Positions 1-7,064 of a DNA stretch of 35,765 bases are shown piece after piece. The stretch's first letter is position 1. Each line of letters opens with the position of its first letter. The translations under genes were made by a program, and so were the position numbers. Origin of the DNA: Acidobacteriota bacterium. Its GTDB lineage: Bacteria; Acidobacteriota; Vicinamibacteria; Marinacidobacterales; Marinacidobacteraceae. Below the pieces are notes generated by a model. The model saw only the letters and a program-made list of their open reading frames with translations. It was not told the origin of the DNA and did not search any database. The DNA is taken from positions 73,509 to 109,273 of the forward strand of contig JAJEAO010000006.1 of assembly GCA_022822745.1 (NCBI GenBank), given 5' to 3'.

Positions 1-1
1 G

Positions 2-565
2 GCCACGACGGTCTGGGTGACGCACGACCAGGAGGAAGCGCTCACGGTCGCCGACCGGGTCGCCGTCCTCCACGAAGGGACGATCCAGCAGATCGCCTCG
101 CCGCTCGAACTCCACACCCGGCCGGCGAACCGGTTCGTGGCCGCCTTCGTCGGCAAGATGAACCTGCTCCCGGCCACGGCGACGGGCGCCGGAGGCCGGT
201 TCCGCATCTTCTTCGACGGCCCGTCGGTGCGGGCCGCGACGGACGACGGGGGGGATCCTCCCGCGGCGGGGACTCCGGTCATGCTGGGCATCCGTCCGGA
301 AGTCGTCCAGATCGGCCATCCTCCGGCGTCCCCCGGCTTCAACAGCGTCGCGGCGCGGGTCGTCGGAACCAGGTTCCTCGGCGACCGGCTGGAGATGAGC
401 CTCGAAATCCCGGGCGGCCGGCGGCTGCTGGCCCGCGGGAACAGCCTGTTCGGCTCGCTCGCCCGCGAGGGCGACGCGGTGCGCGCCCACTGGCCCATCG
501 CCGACACCCGGGTCTTTCCCGGCCGCGACGCCAGCACCCGGGGCCTTCCCGGCCGCGATGCCTGA
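2..565 (+). CDS. ABC transporter ATP-binding protein, C-terminal part (partial)
   Basis: This is the 3' end of an ATPase gene that begins before the window; the frame is open from base 2. The visible part starts at the H-loop (VTHDQEEALTVADR), whose histidine senses the ATP gamma-phosphate. It continues with the segment typical of PotA/FbpC/UgpC-type importer ATPases (ELHTRPANRFVAAFVG) and then a TOBE-like domain of about 110 residues with the signature LGIRPEVVQIG. The Walker A and B motifs lie outside the window. The protein would energise a solute importer at the inner membrane; the substrate (polyamine, iron, sugar or other) cannot be told from this part. The last 18 residues are a short tandem duplication (TRVFPGRDAS then TRGLPGRDA). 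The gene converges on the M24 peptidase with a 6-base gap. Confidence 0.9.
   Translation, partial: ATTVWVTHDQEEALTVADRVAVLHEGTIQQIASPLELHTRPANRFVAAFVGKMNLLPATATGAGGRFRIFFDGPSVRAATDDGGDPPAAGTPVMLGIRPEVVQIGHPPASPGFNSVAARVVGTRFLGDRLEMSLEIPGGRRLLARGNSLFGSLAREGDAVRAHWPIADTRVFPGRDASTRGLPGRDA
505..562 (+). repeat. Two-copy 30-base tandem duplication in the ABC ATPase C-terminus
   Basis: Bases 505-532 and 535-562 are nearly the same, differing at a few positions, with a period of 30. The repeat is in frame and adds a second TRxxPGRDA unit at the extreme C-terminus of the ATPase. It looks like a recent slippage or duplication event and is probably neutral. Confidence 0.75.
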
Positions 566-571
566 TCCCGG

Positions 572-1951
572 TCAGCGGTGGGTGCGCGTCTGGCGGGGGA
601 TCAGAAGGAAACGCTCGGCGCGCGGGTCAATGTAGGTCGTCGTCTCCCCGTCGAAGATGGCGTCTTCCTCGAGCGCGATCCGCACTTCCTGACCGTTCCA
701 CTCCGGGACCGCCACCCGGGCATTCAGCTCGATCGAGTGGGCGGTCATGGGGAAGAGCGGGTAGTCGCCCTTGCCGGGCACGCCGTCCTGGCGATCCCAC
801 AGCCCGATCGTGGGCCCGGCGGCGTGCCCGTGGAACCCGATCGGATGCGTGTAGATGGACGCGGTGATCCCTTCGGCCTCGGCCTGTCGGAGCGCGGCGG
901 CGAGGATCTCGTTTCCGGTCCGGCCGGACACGAACTCGCCGGTCAGGATGTCCTGCAGCCGGTTCCCGGTGGAGAGCGCTTCCCGCAGGCCGGGCGGGGC
1001 GTCGGTCTCGCCCGGGCGGAGCACGTAGGCGTGCATCTGGGTATCGGTGTTCAGGCGGAGATAGGTGATCCCGAAGTCGAGGTGGAGCAGGTCGCCGGGA
1101 AGGATCGTGTCGGGTGGAGGCCGTGAGGAGAAATCCCCCTGCTCTCCCTCGTCGCCCCCGAACATGGCGCCCTCGCGCCGCTGGAGCGAGACCCCGGGCT
1201 GGAACCATGTCTGGAGCTTCAGCTCGCGGATCCGCTCCCGCAGCCACCACGAGAGATCCTCGGTGGTCGTCACGCCGGGCTGGATCGCCTTCTCCGAGAG
1301 CCCCTCGGCCATGATGGAGCGGGCCAGCCGGACGACGGTGGGGTACACCGCCATCTCCTCCGGCGTCCGCGTCTCCAGCCAGGCGATCGCGAGGGTCTCG
1401 GCGTCGTGGAGGCGCCCGGCGAGATCCGGCCCCAGGGCGTCCCGGAGTTCCTCGTACTCGGAGGAGGTGAACCCGTCGGCAAGCCCGAAGTCGCGGGAGC
1501 GGTTCACGCCGATGACGCGGGGATTCCGCTCGCGGATCAGCTCCGCCACCTTCGCCCACTGGTCCGGTTCGGTCTCGGGATCCCACGCCCCCGGAATCCC
1601 GCCGATGTCGTAGCGGGCCACGGCCAGGCGCTCCACGCCCTCGGCCTCCCCGCGGTCGTGGAACAGCAAGACGGTGCGCCGCCGCGCCGCCAGCCAGGTG
1701 TAGGGCAGCATGGTGCGGATCACCGGATCCTCGTTGTATTCGCGGGCGGCCACGATCCACACGTCCACGCCGTCCCGGCGCATGATCTCGGGGAGCACGG
1801 TCTCGAATCGGATCTCCAGCCAGCGGTCCACGAGGGCGGCGCGCTCGCGCAGCGGGAGCACGGTCGGCGCCTCGCCCTGCGCCGAGGCGGCGGCGGGGAG
1901 CAGGAAGGAGAGTGCGAGCGCAGCGGACGCGGACTTCAGGGCATGGCGCAC
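572..1951 (-). CDS. Secreted M24 family metallopeptidase (Xaa-Pro aminopeptidase-like)
   Basis: A 459-residue protein with a signal peptide (ALKSASAALALSFLLPAAASAQ), so it acts in the periplasm or outside the cell. The GTG start at 1951 was chosen because GAGGAGG lies 6-7 bases upstream and the signal peptide begins there; the frame stays open upstream to 2356, but that part does not look like coding sequence. The creatinase/aminopeptidase fold is supported by the paired-aspartate segment LHLDFGITYLRLNTDTQ (about residues 287-303), a histidine-rich stretch HPIGFHGHAAGP near 370, and an ALEED glutamate near 425, which fit the dinuclear metal ligands of M24. The N-terminal motif AREYNEDPV is familiar from secreted M24 proteins of environmental bacteria. 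It probably trims peptides with proline in second position. It diverges from the D-aminoacylase gene. Confidence 0.9.
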   Translation of the reverse strand: MRHALKSASAALALSFLLPAAASAQGEAPTVLPLRERAALVDRWLEIRFETVLPEIMRRDGVDVWIVAAREYNEDPVIRTMLPYTWLAARRRTVLLFHDRGEAEGVERLAVARYDIGGIPGAWDPETEPDQWAKVAELIRERNPRVIGVNRSRDFGLADGFTSSEYEELRDALGPDLAGRLHDAETLAIAWLETRTPEEMAVYPTVVRLARSIMAEGLSEKAIQPGVTTTEDLSWWLRERIRELKLQTWFQPGVSLQRREGAMFGGDEGEQGDFSSRPPPDTILPGDLLHLDFGITYLRLNTDTQMHAYVLRPGETDAPPGLREALSTGNRLQDILTGEFVSGRTGNEILAAALRQAEAEGITASIYTHPIGFHGHAAGPTIGLWDRQDGVPGKGDYPLFPMTAHSIELNARVAVPEWNGQEVRIALEEDAIFDGETTTYIDPRAERFLLIPRQTRTHR

Positions 1952-2171
1952 AGGGAACCTCCTCGGACCTCTCCGGATCGTGGCCGGAGGGTACAGGCTG
2001 TCCCCCGCCGCCGGCGCCGGCCGGAAACGCCCCGCAAGCGCGGGGTGGCTCGGCCGGTATGCCGAAGACCGATGGAGCCCGAGGTTCCGGCCCGCGCCCG
2101 GATATCCTCGAATGGGCGGGCGGGACCGGAGCGGCCGACGAGAGCGCCGCCACCCGCCGCGGAGCGACGAG
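1952..2171. other. Divergent intergenic region, M24 peptidase / D-aminoacylase
   Basis: A 220-base spacer between two divergently transcribed genes, which must hold a promoter for each. I could not find convincing -35/-10 pairs. A perfect 6-base stem with a 4-base loop (CCCCGC-AAGC-GCGGGG) lies at 2030-2045 and could be an operator or chance in GC-rich DNA. Confidence 0.4.
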
Positions 2172-3869
2172 ATGATCAGGATGCAGACAGGCGTGCGGGG
2201 GTTCGCGGCTCGCGCGGGCGAGAGGACGCGGCGGCGTGGATTGCGACGAGCGGCGCCTTCCGGATCCTCCGACTGCGCGTCTGACTGGGGCCGGGCGGTC
2301 GCCGCGCTTCTCGCGGCGCTCCTCGCGGGCGGCTGCGGGAGCGAATCCTTCGACATCGTGCTCGCGGGCGGCGACGTGTACGACGGCGGCGGGGGCGAGG
2401 CGCAGACCGCCGATGTCGGGATCCGCGGCGACCGGATCGCGGCGGTGGGCGACCTGTCCGGGGCCGATGCGGCGGTGCGGGTGGATGTCGGCGGGCTCGC
2501 CGTGGCGCCCGGGTTCGTGGACGTCCACAGCCACGCCGTCCGCGGGGCATTTCGTCATCCGCTGGCCGAGAACTACATCTTCCAGGGCGTCACGACCGCG
2601 CTCGGCGGGCCGGATGGCAGCTCTCCGCTGCCGATCGGCGCGTGGCTCGAGGAGTTCGAGACGGCGGGCTCGGCGATCAACATGGGGCTCACGGTGGGCC
2701 ACGGCACGGTGCGGCGGGAGGTTCTCGGACTCGAGGACCGGGCCCCGACGGAGGACGAGCTGGATCGGATGCGCGAGATCGTGGACCAGGCGATGCGCGA
2801 CGGCGCCTACGGCCTCTCCACCGGGCTCAAGTACGTCCCCGGGGCGTTCGCCGAGACCGAGGAAGTCATCGAGCTCGCGAAAGTGGCGGCGGGCTACGGC
2901 GGCGTCCACATCTCGCACATGCGGGAGGAGGGACTGGAGCTGCTCGACTCGGTCCGCGAGACGATCCGGATCGGAGAGGAGGGCGGCCTCCCCACCCAGA
3001 TCACCCATCACAAGGTGGTGGGCGCTCCGATGTGGGGACAGAGCGCCGAGTCGCTCCGTCTGGTGGACGAGGCCGTGGCTCGAGGCGTGGACGTGACGAT
3101 CGATCAGTACCCCTACACCGCTTCCTCGACCGGGCTCACGATCCTGTTCCCGGCGTGGAGCCTCGAAGGCGGGCAGGAAGCCCTCGCCGAACGGATGGCG
3201 GACCCGGAGCAGCGCGCCCGAATCCGCGACGCCATCGAGCGGAACCTCGAGGTGGACCGCGGCGGCGGCAGCCCCGACAACGTCGTCATCGCGAGCTGCG
3301 CGTGGGACCGGTCGCTCGAGGGCAGGAGCCTCGGCGACATCCTGCGCGAGCGGGGGCTCGAGGCCACGAACGCGAACGGCGCCGAACTCGCGCTCGAGCT
3401 CCAGGCGAACGGGGGATTCGGGGGCGTCTTCCACGCCATGCACGAGGACGACGTGCGCCGGATCATGGCGCACCCGCGGACGATGATCGCCTCCGATGGC
3501 GGAATCACGGGACCCGGCGAGGGGGTGCCGCACCCGCGGAACTACGGAACGTTCGCCCGGGTGCTGAGCCTCTACGTGCGCGAGGCGGGGCTGTTCTCCG
3601 TCGGGGAGGCGGTCCGCAAGATGAGCGCATTCCCGGCGGAGCGCATCGGGCTCTCGGACCGGGGCCGGCTCGAGGCGGGCCGGATCGCGGACATCACCGT
3701 CTTCGATCCCGACGCCGTGGAGGAGCATGCCGAGTTCGGCGATCCGCACCACTACGCCAGCGGGACCCGTCACGTGCTCGTGTCCGGAGAGTTCGCGCTG
3801 CGCGACGGCGTGGTCACCGGGGCCCGCCCGGGCCGGGCGCTGCGGCTGAACCGGATCGCCAGCGAATGA
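2172..3869 (+). CDS. Amidohydrolase lipoprotein, N-acyl-D-amino-acid deacylase family
   Basis: A 565-residue amidohydrolase predicted to release D-amino acids from N-acyl-D-amino acids, or to cut a related amide. ATG at 2172 follows GGAG (2161-2164). After an Arg-rich leader comes a lipoprotein signal ending LLAGGC, so the mature protein would be lipid-anchored. The TIM-barrel metal motif GFVDVHSHA opens the catalytic domain, followed by DGAYGLSTGLKYVPG, GGVHISHMREEG and PTQITHHK, which are diagnostic of D-aminoacylases, and MIASDGG, holding the catalytic aspartate. Where classical enzymes have the zinc-ligand cysteine (GNCG), this protein has GGPDGSSP, so Asp may take its place or the substrate may differ. 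Its stop overlaps the glycerol kinase start (ATGA), so the two are translationally coupled. Confidence 0.88.
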   Translation: MIRMQTGVRGFAARAGERTRRRGLRRAAPSGSSDCASDWGRAVAALLAALLAGGCGSESFDIVLAGGDVYDGGGGEAQTADVGIRGDRIAAVGDLSGADAAVRVDVGGLAVAPGFVDVHSHAVRGAFRHPLAENYIFQGVTTALGGPDGSSPLPIGAWLEEFETAGSAINMGLTVGHGTVRREVLGLEDRAPTEDELDRMREIVDQAMRDGAYGLSTGLKYVPGAFAETEEVIELAKVAAGYGGVHISHMREEGLELLDSVRETIRIGEEGGLPTQITHHKVVGAPMWGQSAESLRLVDEAVARGVDVTIDQYPYTASSTGLTILFPAWSLEGGQEALAERMADPEQRARIRDAIERNLEVDRGGGSPDNVVIASCAWDRSLEGRSLGDILRERGLEATNANGAELALELQANGGFGGVFHAMHEDDVRRIMAHPRTMIASDGGITGPGEGVPHPRNYGTFARVLSLYVREAGLFSVGEAVRKMSAFPAERIGLSDRGRLEAGRIADITVFDPDAVEEHAEFGDPHHYASGTRHVLVSGEFALRDGVVTGARPGRALRLNRIASE

Positions 3870-5374
3870 ACCGGCCCGCGCGCGTCATCGCGGCGATCGA
3901 TCAGGGGACGACGAGCAGCCGGGTTCTCCTGTTCGACCGCCGCGGCCGGATCCGGGGATCGGCGCAGCGCGAGCACCGCCAGATCACGCCGCGCCCGGGC
4001 TGGGTGGAGCACGACCCCGGCGAGATCCGGGACCGCGTGGACGAGGTCATCGTGGCGGCGCTCCGGAATGCCGGCCTCGCCGGCGCCGATGTGGAGGCGG
4101 TCGGGATCACGAACCAGCGGGAGACCACCGTCGTGTGGGATCCGGAGACCGGCGACCCGCTCGCGCCCGCCATCGTGTGGCAGGACACCCGGACGGCGGC
4201 GCTCGCCCGGGAACTGGAGCGGGATGTCGGAGCGCGGGCGCTGAGGGAGCGGACCGGCCTTCCGGCGGCCACCTATTTCTCCGGCCCCAAGCTCCGGTGG
4301 CTGCTCGAGAACGTGGATGGACTGCGGGAGCGCGCCCGCGCCGGACGAGCCGTCTTCGGGACGGTGGACTCGTGGCTCGTCTGGAACCTGACCGGAGGGG
4401 AGGTCCACCGGACCGATCCGACGAACGCCTGCCGGACCCAGATGTTCGACCTGCGGACGCTGGACTGGAGCGAGGAGCTCCTCGACGCGCTCCGGGCGCC
4501 CCGGCGGATGCTCCCCGCCCTCGCGCCGTCCTCGCACCCGGAGGCGTGGGGTCGGACCACGGCGGACGGACCGTTCGGGGCCCGCGTCCCCATCACCGGC
4601 GTGATCGGCGACCAGCAGGCGGCCCTTCTGGGCCAGTTGCGGCGGCGGCCCGGCGAGACGAAGTGCACCTACGGCACCGGGGCGTTCGTCCTGATGCACA
4701 CCGGGCGGGAGCCGGTTCCGTCGAAGGCGGGGCTTCTCACCACGGTGGCCTATGCCGACGGCGCCGGGACCGAGTACGCCCTCGAGGGCTCGGTCGCGGT
4801 CGCCGGATCCCTCGTTCAGTGGCTGCGGGACCAGCTCGGGTTCGCGGATTCGGCGGCGGGCGTCGAAGCGCTCGCGCTCGCCGTGGAGGACTCGGGCGGC
4901 GTCGTGATCGTCCCGGCGTTCTCGGGCCTGTTTGCGCCCTGGTGGCGCGACGACGCCCGCGGCGTGATCTGCGGACTGACCCGCCACGCGGACCGGCGCC
5001 ACCTGGCCCGGGCCGCCATCGAGGCTTCGGCGTTTCAGGTGCGCGAAGTGATTCTCGCGATGGCCGCCGACGCCGGCGCCTCGATGCCGGAGCTGCGGGT
5101 GGACGGAGGCATGACGGTGTCCGACCTGCTGCTCGCCTTCCAGGCGGACATCCTTGGAGTTCCGGTGGTGCGCCCCCGCTGCCTCGAGACGACCGCGCTC
5201 GGAGCGGCGGTGGCTGCCGGGCTCGCCTGCGGGTTCTGGGATTCGGAAACCGACCTGGCCGGCGTGGTGGCCGAGGAGGCTCGCTTCGAACCCCGGATGT
5301 CCCGCGAGACGCGGCGCGAACGGATGTCCGCCTGGCGCCGGGCCGTCGAACGGAGCTTCGACTGGGTTCGCTGA
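3866..5374 (+). CDS. glpK: Glycerol kinase
   Basis: A 502-residue FGGY-family kinase that phosphorylates glycerol to sn-glycerol 3-phosphate with ATP in the cytoplasm; the length is normal for GlpK. The phosphate-binding motif IDQGTTSSR lies at residues 11-19, the glycerol-binding NQRETTVVW follows, then TDPTNACRTQMFDL, the catalytic-aspartate segment GVIGDQQAALLGQ and the ATP-binding GTGAFVLMHTG. The C-terminal half has LRVDGGMTVSDLLLAFQADILGVPV, typical of glycerol kinases. The ATG overlaps the stop of the upstream deacylase gene by four bases, so both are probably made from one transcript. No glpD or glpF lies nearby, so the link to the deacylase is by operon only. Confidence 0.95.
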   Translation: MNRPARVIAAIDQGTTSSRVLLFDRRGRIRGSAQREHRQITPRPGWVEHDPGEIRDRVDEVIVAALRNAGLAGADVEAVGITNQRETTVVWDPETGDPLAPAIVWQDTRTAALARELERDVGARALRERTGLPAATYFSGPKLRWLLENVDGLRERARAGRAVFGTVDSWLVWNLTGGEVHRTDPTNACRTQMFDLRTLDWSEELLDALRAPRRMLPALAPSSHPEAWGRTTADGPFGARVPITGVIGDQQAALLGQLRRRPGETKCTYGTGAFVLMHTGREPVPSKAGLLTTVAYADGAGTEYALEGSVAVAGSLVQWLRDQLGFADSAAGVEALALAVEDSGGVVIVPAFSGLFAPWWRDDARGVICGLTRHADRRHLARAAIEASAFQVREVILAMAADAGASMPELRVDGGMTVSDLLLAFQADILGVPVVRPRCLETTALGAAVAAGLACGFWDSETDLAGVVAEEARFEPRMSRETRRERMSAWRRAVERSFDWVR

Positions 5375-5682
5375 CTCTCTCTGGAGCGCCGCTCGCCTGT
5401 GGAACGCCGTTCCTATGGAGCGCCACTCTGCAGAGCGGCAATTCCCGGCCAGCGCATGGCGTTCGCGTCGCTCCGTGCCGGTCTGGAGACCGGCGTTCCA
5501 TACAGGCCCCTGCCGGGAGAACCGGCGGAGGCCGGCAGCCCATGCGTGCCGGGCGGGGCCGCTGCCGCGAGAACCGGCCCGGCGCGCCGGCAATGTGCCG
5601 GTCCGGAGACCGGCCTTCCATGCGCACCGGCTCGCTCGCGGCGCCCGGGGCGGTGACCGGCCCGGAGCCGCGCGCAGAGGAG
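5375..5682. repeat. Intergenic cluster of palindromic repeats
   Basis: The 308 bases between glpK and the permease unit hold related palindromic elements and no gene I can support. Two copies of a 28-base element centred on GCCGGTCTGGAGACCGGC (perfect in copy 1, 5477-5494) lie at 5475-5502 and 5595-5622, exactly 120 bases apart; each ends in xTTCCAT. A different palindrome-containing stretch, CCACTCTGCAGAGCGG followed by ATTCC, lies at 5423-5446. Inverted arms TGCCGG...CCGGCA also occur around 5511-5535. These resemble dispersed REP/BIME-type elements that can fold as RNA or DNA hairpins. The ORFs that cross this region are products of the repeats. Confidence 0.7.
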
Positions 5683-5730
5683 ATGAGCACCCCTCACGGT
5701 GACGCCCCGCCGCGTACCCTCGGGGGGTGA
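5683..5730 (+). CDS. Possible 15-residue leader peptide upstream of the GntP permease
   Basis: A short ORF of ATG, 14 further codons and TGA. It has a strong Shine-Dalgarno sequence (AGAGGAG) immediately before its ATG at 5683. Its TGA (5728-5730) shares a base with the ATG of the permease (5730) in a TGATG junction. The permease itself has only a G-run 2 bases from its start, so translation may depend on ribosomes finishing this ORF. The peptide is rich in Pro, Gly and Thr with no obvious amino-acid run that would suggest attenuation. Coding status is inferred from the ribosome-binding site and junction only. Confidence 0.4.
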   Translation: MSTPHGDAPPRTLGG

Positions 5731-7064
5731 TGGCGGCGCTCGCGGGGACCGCAGTGGTCGTCCTCTCCATCGGCATCCTCCGCGTCCATCCGTTTCTGGC
5801 GCTGATCGCGGGCGCCGTGCTCGCCGGGTCGCTCGGCCCCTCGGAACTCCCCGCCGCCACGCGAGCGCTCGAGTCGCTGGACCGCACCGCCGTCGCATTC
5901 GGCGAGGTCGCCGGCGCCATCGGAATCGCCATCGCGCTGGCCGCGATCATCGGGGACTGCCTGCTCCGGAGCGGCGCGGCGGACCGCATCGCCGGAGCGC
6001 TCCTCGCCGGATTCGGAGAGCGGCGGGCGGCGTGGGCGCTGGCGGCCGCGGGCTACGTGCTCTCGATCCCGGTGTTCTTCGACACGGTGTTCTTCCTGCT
6101 CATCCCGCTGGCGCGGGCGCTCGCCCGGCGGACCCCGTCCCGCTACCCGCTGTTCGTGACCGCGATCTGCGCCGGAGCGGTGGCCACCCACTCGCTGGTT
6201 CCCCCGACTCCCGGGCCCCTCGGGATGGCGGACGCGCTGGATCTGGATCTCGGCCTCGCCGTGGGGTTCGGGTTCGGACTCGGAATCGTCCCGGTCGCCA
6301 TCGTGCTCGCGGTCGCCCCTCGCTGGCTCCCCGAGGTCCGGGCTGCGGCGCCGGAGCCGACCGGAAACCTGGATCGCGGCCCGGCGCGGCCGCCGGGGCT
6401 GGCGGCTTCGCTCTTCCCGGTCGTCCTGCCGGTGGCGCTCATGACCGGCGCCTCCGCCGCGGCCGCGCTGGGGGAGCCTGGCGCCGGGCCGGGGTGGATC
6501 GAGGTCTTCGGCCAGCGGAACGCCGCCCTCTTCCTCGCTGCGGGCGCCGCCGGCCTGGTGCTGCGGCGCGCCCGGAACCTCCCGGTGCGCGAGCTGGCGG
6601 GCTCCTTCGGCGCCGCGGTGGCCTCCGCGGGTCCCATCATCCTGATCACCGCCGCCGGGGGCGCATTCGGACGGGCTCTCGCCGACTCGGGCGTCAGCGA
6701 CCTCCTCGCAGCCGTCGCCGCCCCCGACAGCGCCGCGGCCGTGGTCCTCCTCGCCGCCGGAACCGCCGCCGCGCTCAAGCTGGCGCAGGGGTCGGGAACC
6801 GTGGCCATCCTCACCGCCTCGGCCCTGATGGCGCCCCTGCTCGGGAGCCCGGCGGGACCGGCCGTCCACCCCGGCTTCGTCCATGGCGCCATCGGGTTCG
6901 GCTCGATGATCGGCTCGTGGATGAACGACAGCGGATTCTGGGTCGTCGGCCGGATGGCGGGTCTCGACGAGGCCTCGACATTCCGGGCCTGGTCGCTCCC
7001 CGCCGCTGCGGTGGGCGTCCTCGGGGTCGCCCAGATCCTCCTGCTCAGCGCGGCGCTGCCGTAG
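5730..7064 (+). CDS. GntP family permease (gluconate/organic acid:H+ symporter)
   Basis: A hydrophobic 444-residue inner-membrane transporter with about 12 predicted membrane segments. Four GntP-family signatures are visible in order: SIPVFFDTVFFLLIPL, HSLVPPTPGPLG, KLAQGSGTVAILTASALMAP and GSWMNDSGFWVVGR. Members of the family carry gluconate, glycerate or other hydroxy acids with protons; the substrate here is unknown. The start is ATG at 5730 (GTG at 5727 is the alternative), placed by the TGATG overlap with the short upstream ORF. The last 20 bases overlap the 3' end of the converging CehA-type gene. Its nearness to glycerol kinase could hint at a three-carbon substrate, but that is guesswork. 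Confidence 0.9.
   Translation: MAALAGTAVVVLSIGILRVHPFLALIAGAVLAGSLGPSELPAATRALESLDRTAVAFGEVAGAIGIAIALAAIIGDCLLRSGAADRIAGALLAGFGERRAAWALAAAGYVLSIPVFFDTVFFLLIPLARALARRTPSRYPLFVTAICAGAVATHSLVPPTPGPLGMADALDLDLGLAVGFGFGLGIVPVAIVLAVAPRWLPEVRAAAPEPTGNLDRGPARPPGLAASLFPVVLPVALMTGASAAAALGEPGAGPGWIEVFGQRNAALFLAAGAAGLVLRRARNLPVRELAGSFGAAVASAGPIILITAAGGAFGRALADSGVSDLLAAVAAPDSAAAVVLLAAGTAAALKLAQGSGTVAILTASALMAPLLGSPAGPAVHPGFVHGAIGFGSMIGSWMNDSGFWVVGRMAGLDEASTFRAWSLPAAAVGVLGVAQILLLSAALP

Noticed and set aside
2030..2045. CCCCGC-AAGC-GCGGGG stem-loop as an operator
   Set aside because: A 6-bp perfect GC stem is expected by chance at this base composition and no second copy or known motif supports it.
1952..2356. 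N-terminal extension of the M24 peptidase by 135 codons
   Set aside because: The extension is Arg/Pro-rich, overlaps the divergent gene, and the GTG at 1951 has both a good ribosome-binding site and a signal peptide.
627..3773. Very long minus-strand ORF of 1048 codons over the deacylase gene, and similar long ORFs at 6143-9475 (minus) and 12184-16323 (plus)
   Set aside because: They lie opposite or out of frame with well-recognised genes, are Arg/Pro/Gly-rich without domains, and arise because stop codons are rare in GC-rich DNA.
5423..5622. Palindromic repeats as a CRISPR array
   Set aside because: Only two near-identical copies 120 bases apart, no regular spacers and no cas genes.
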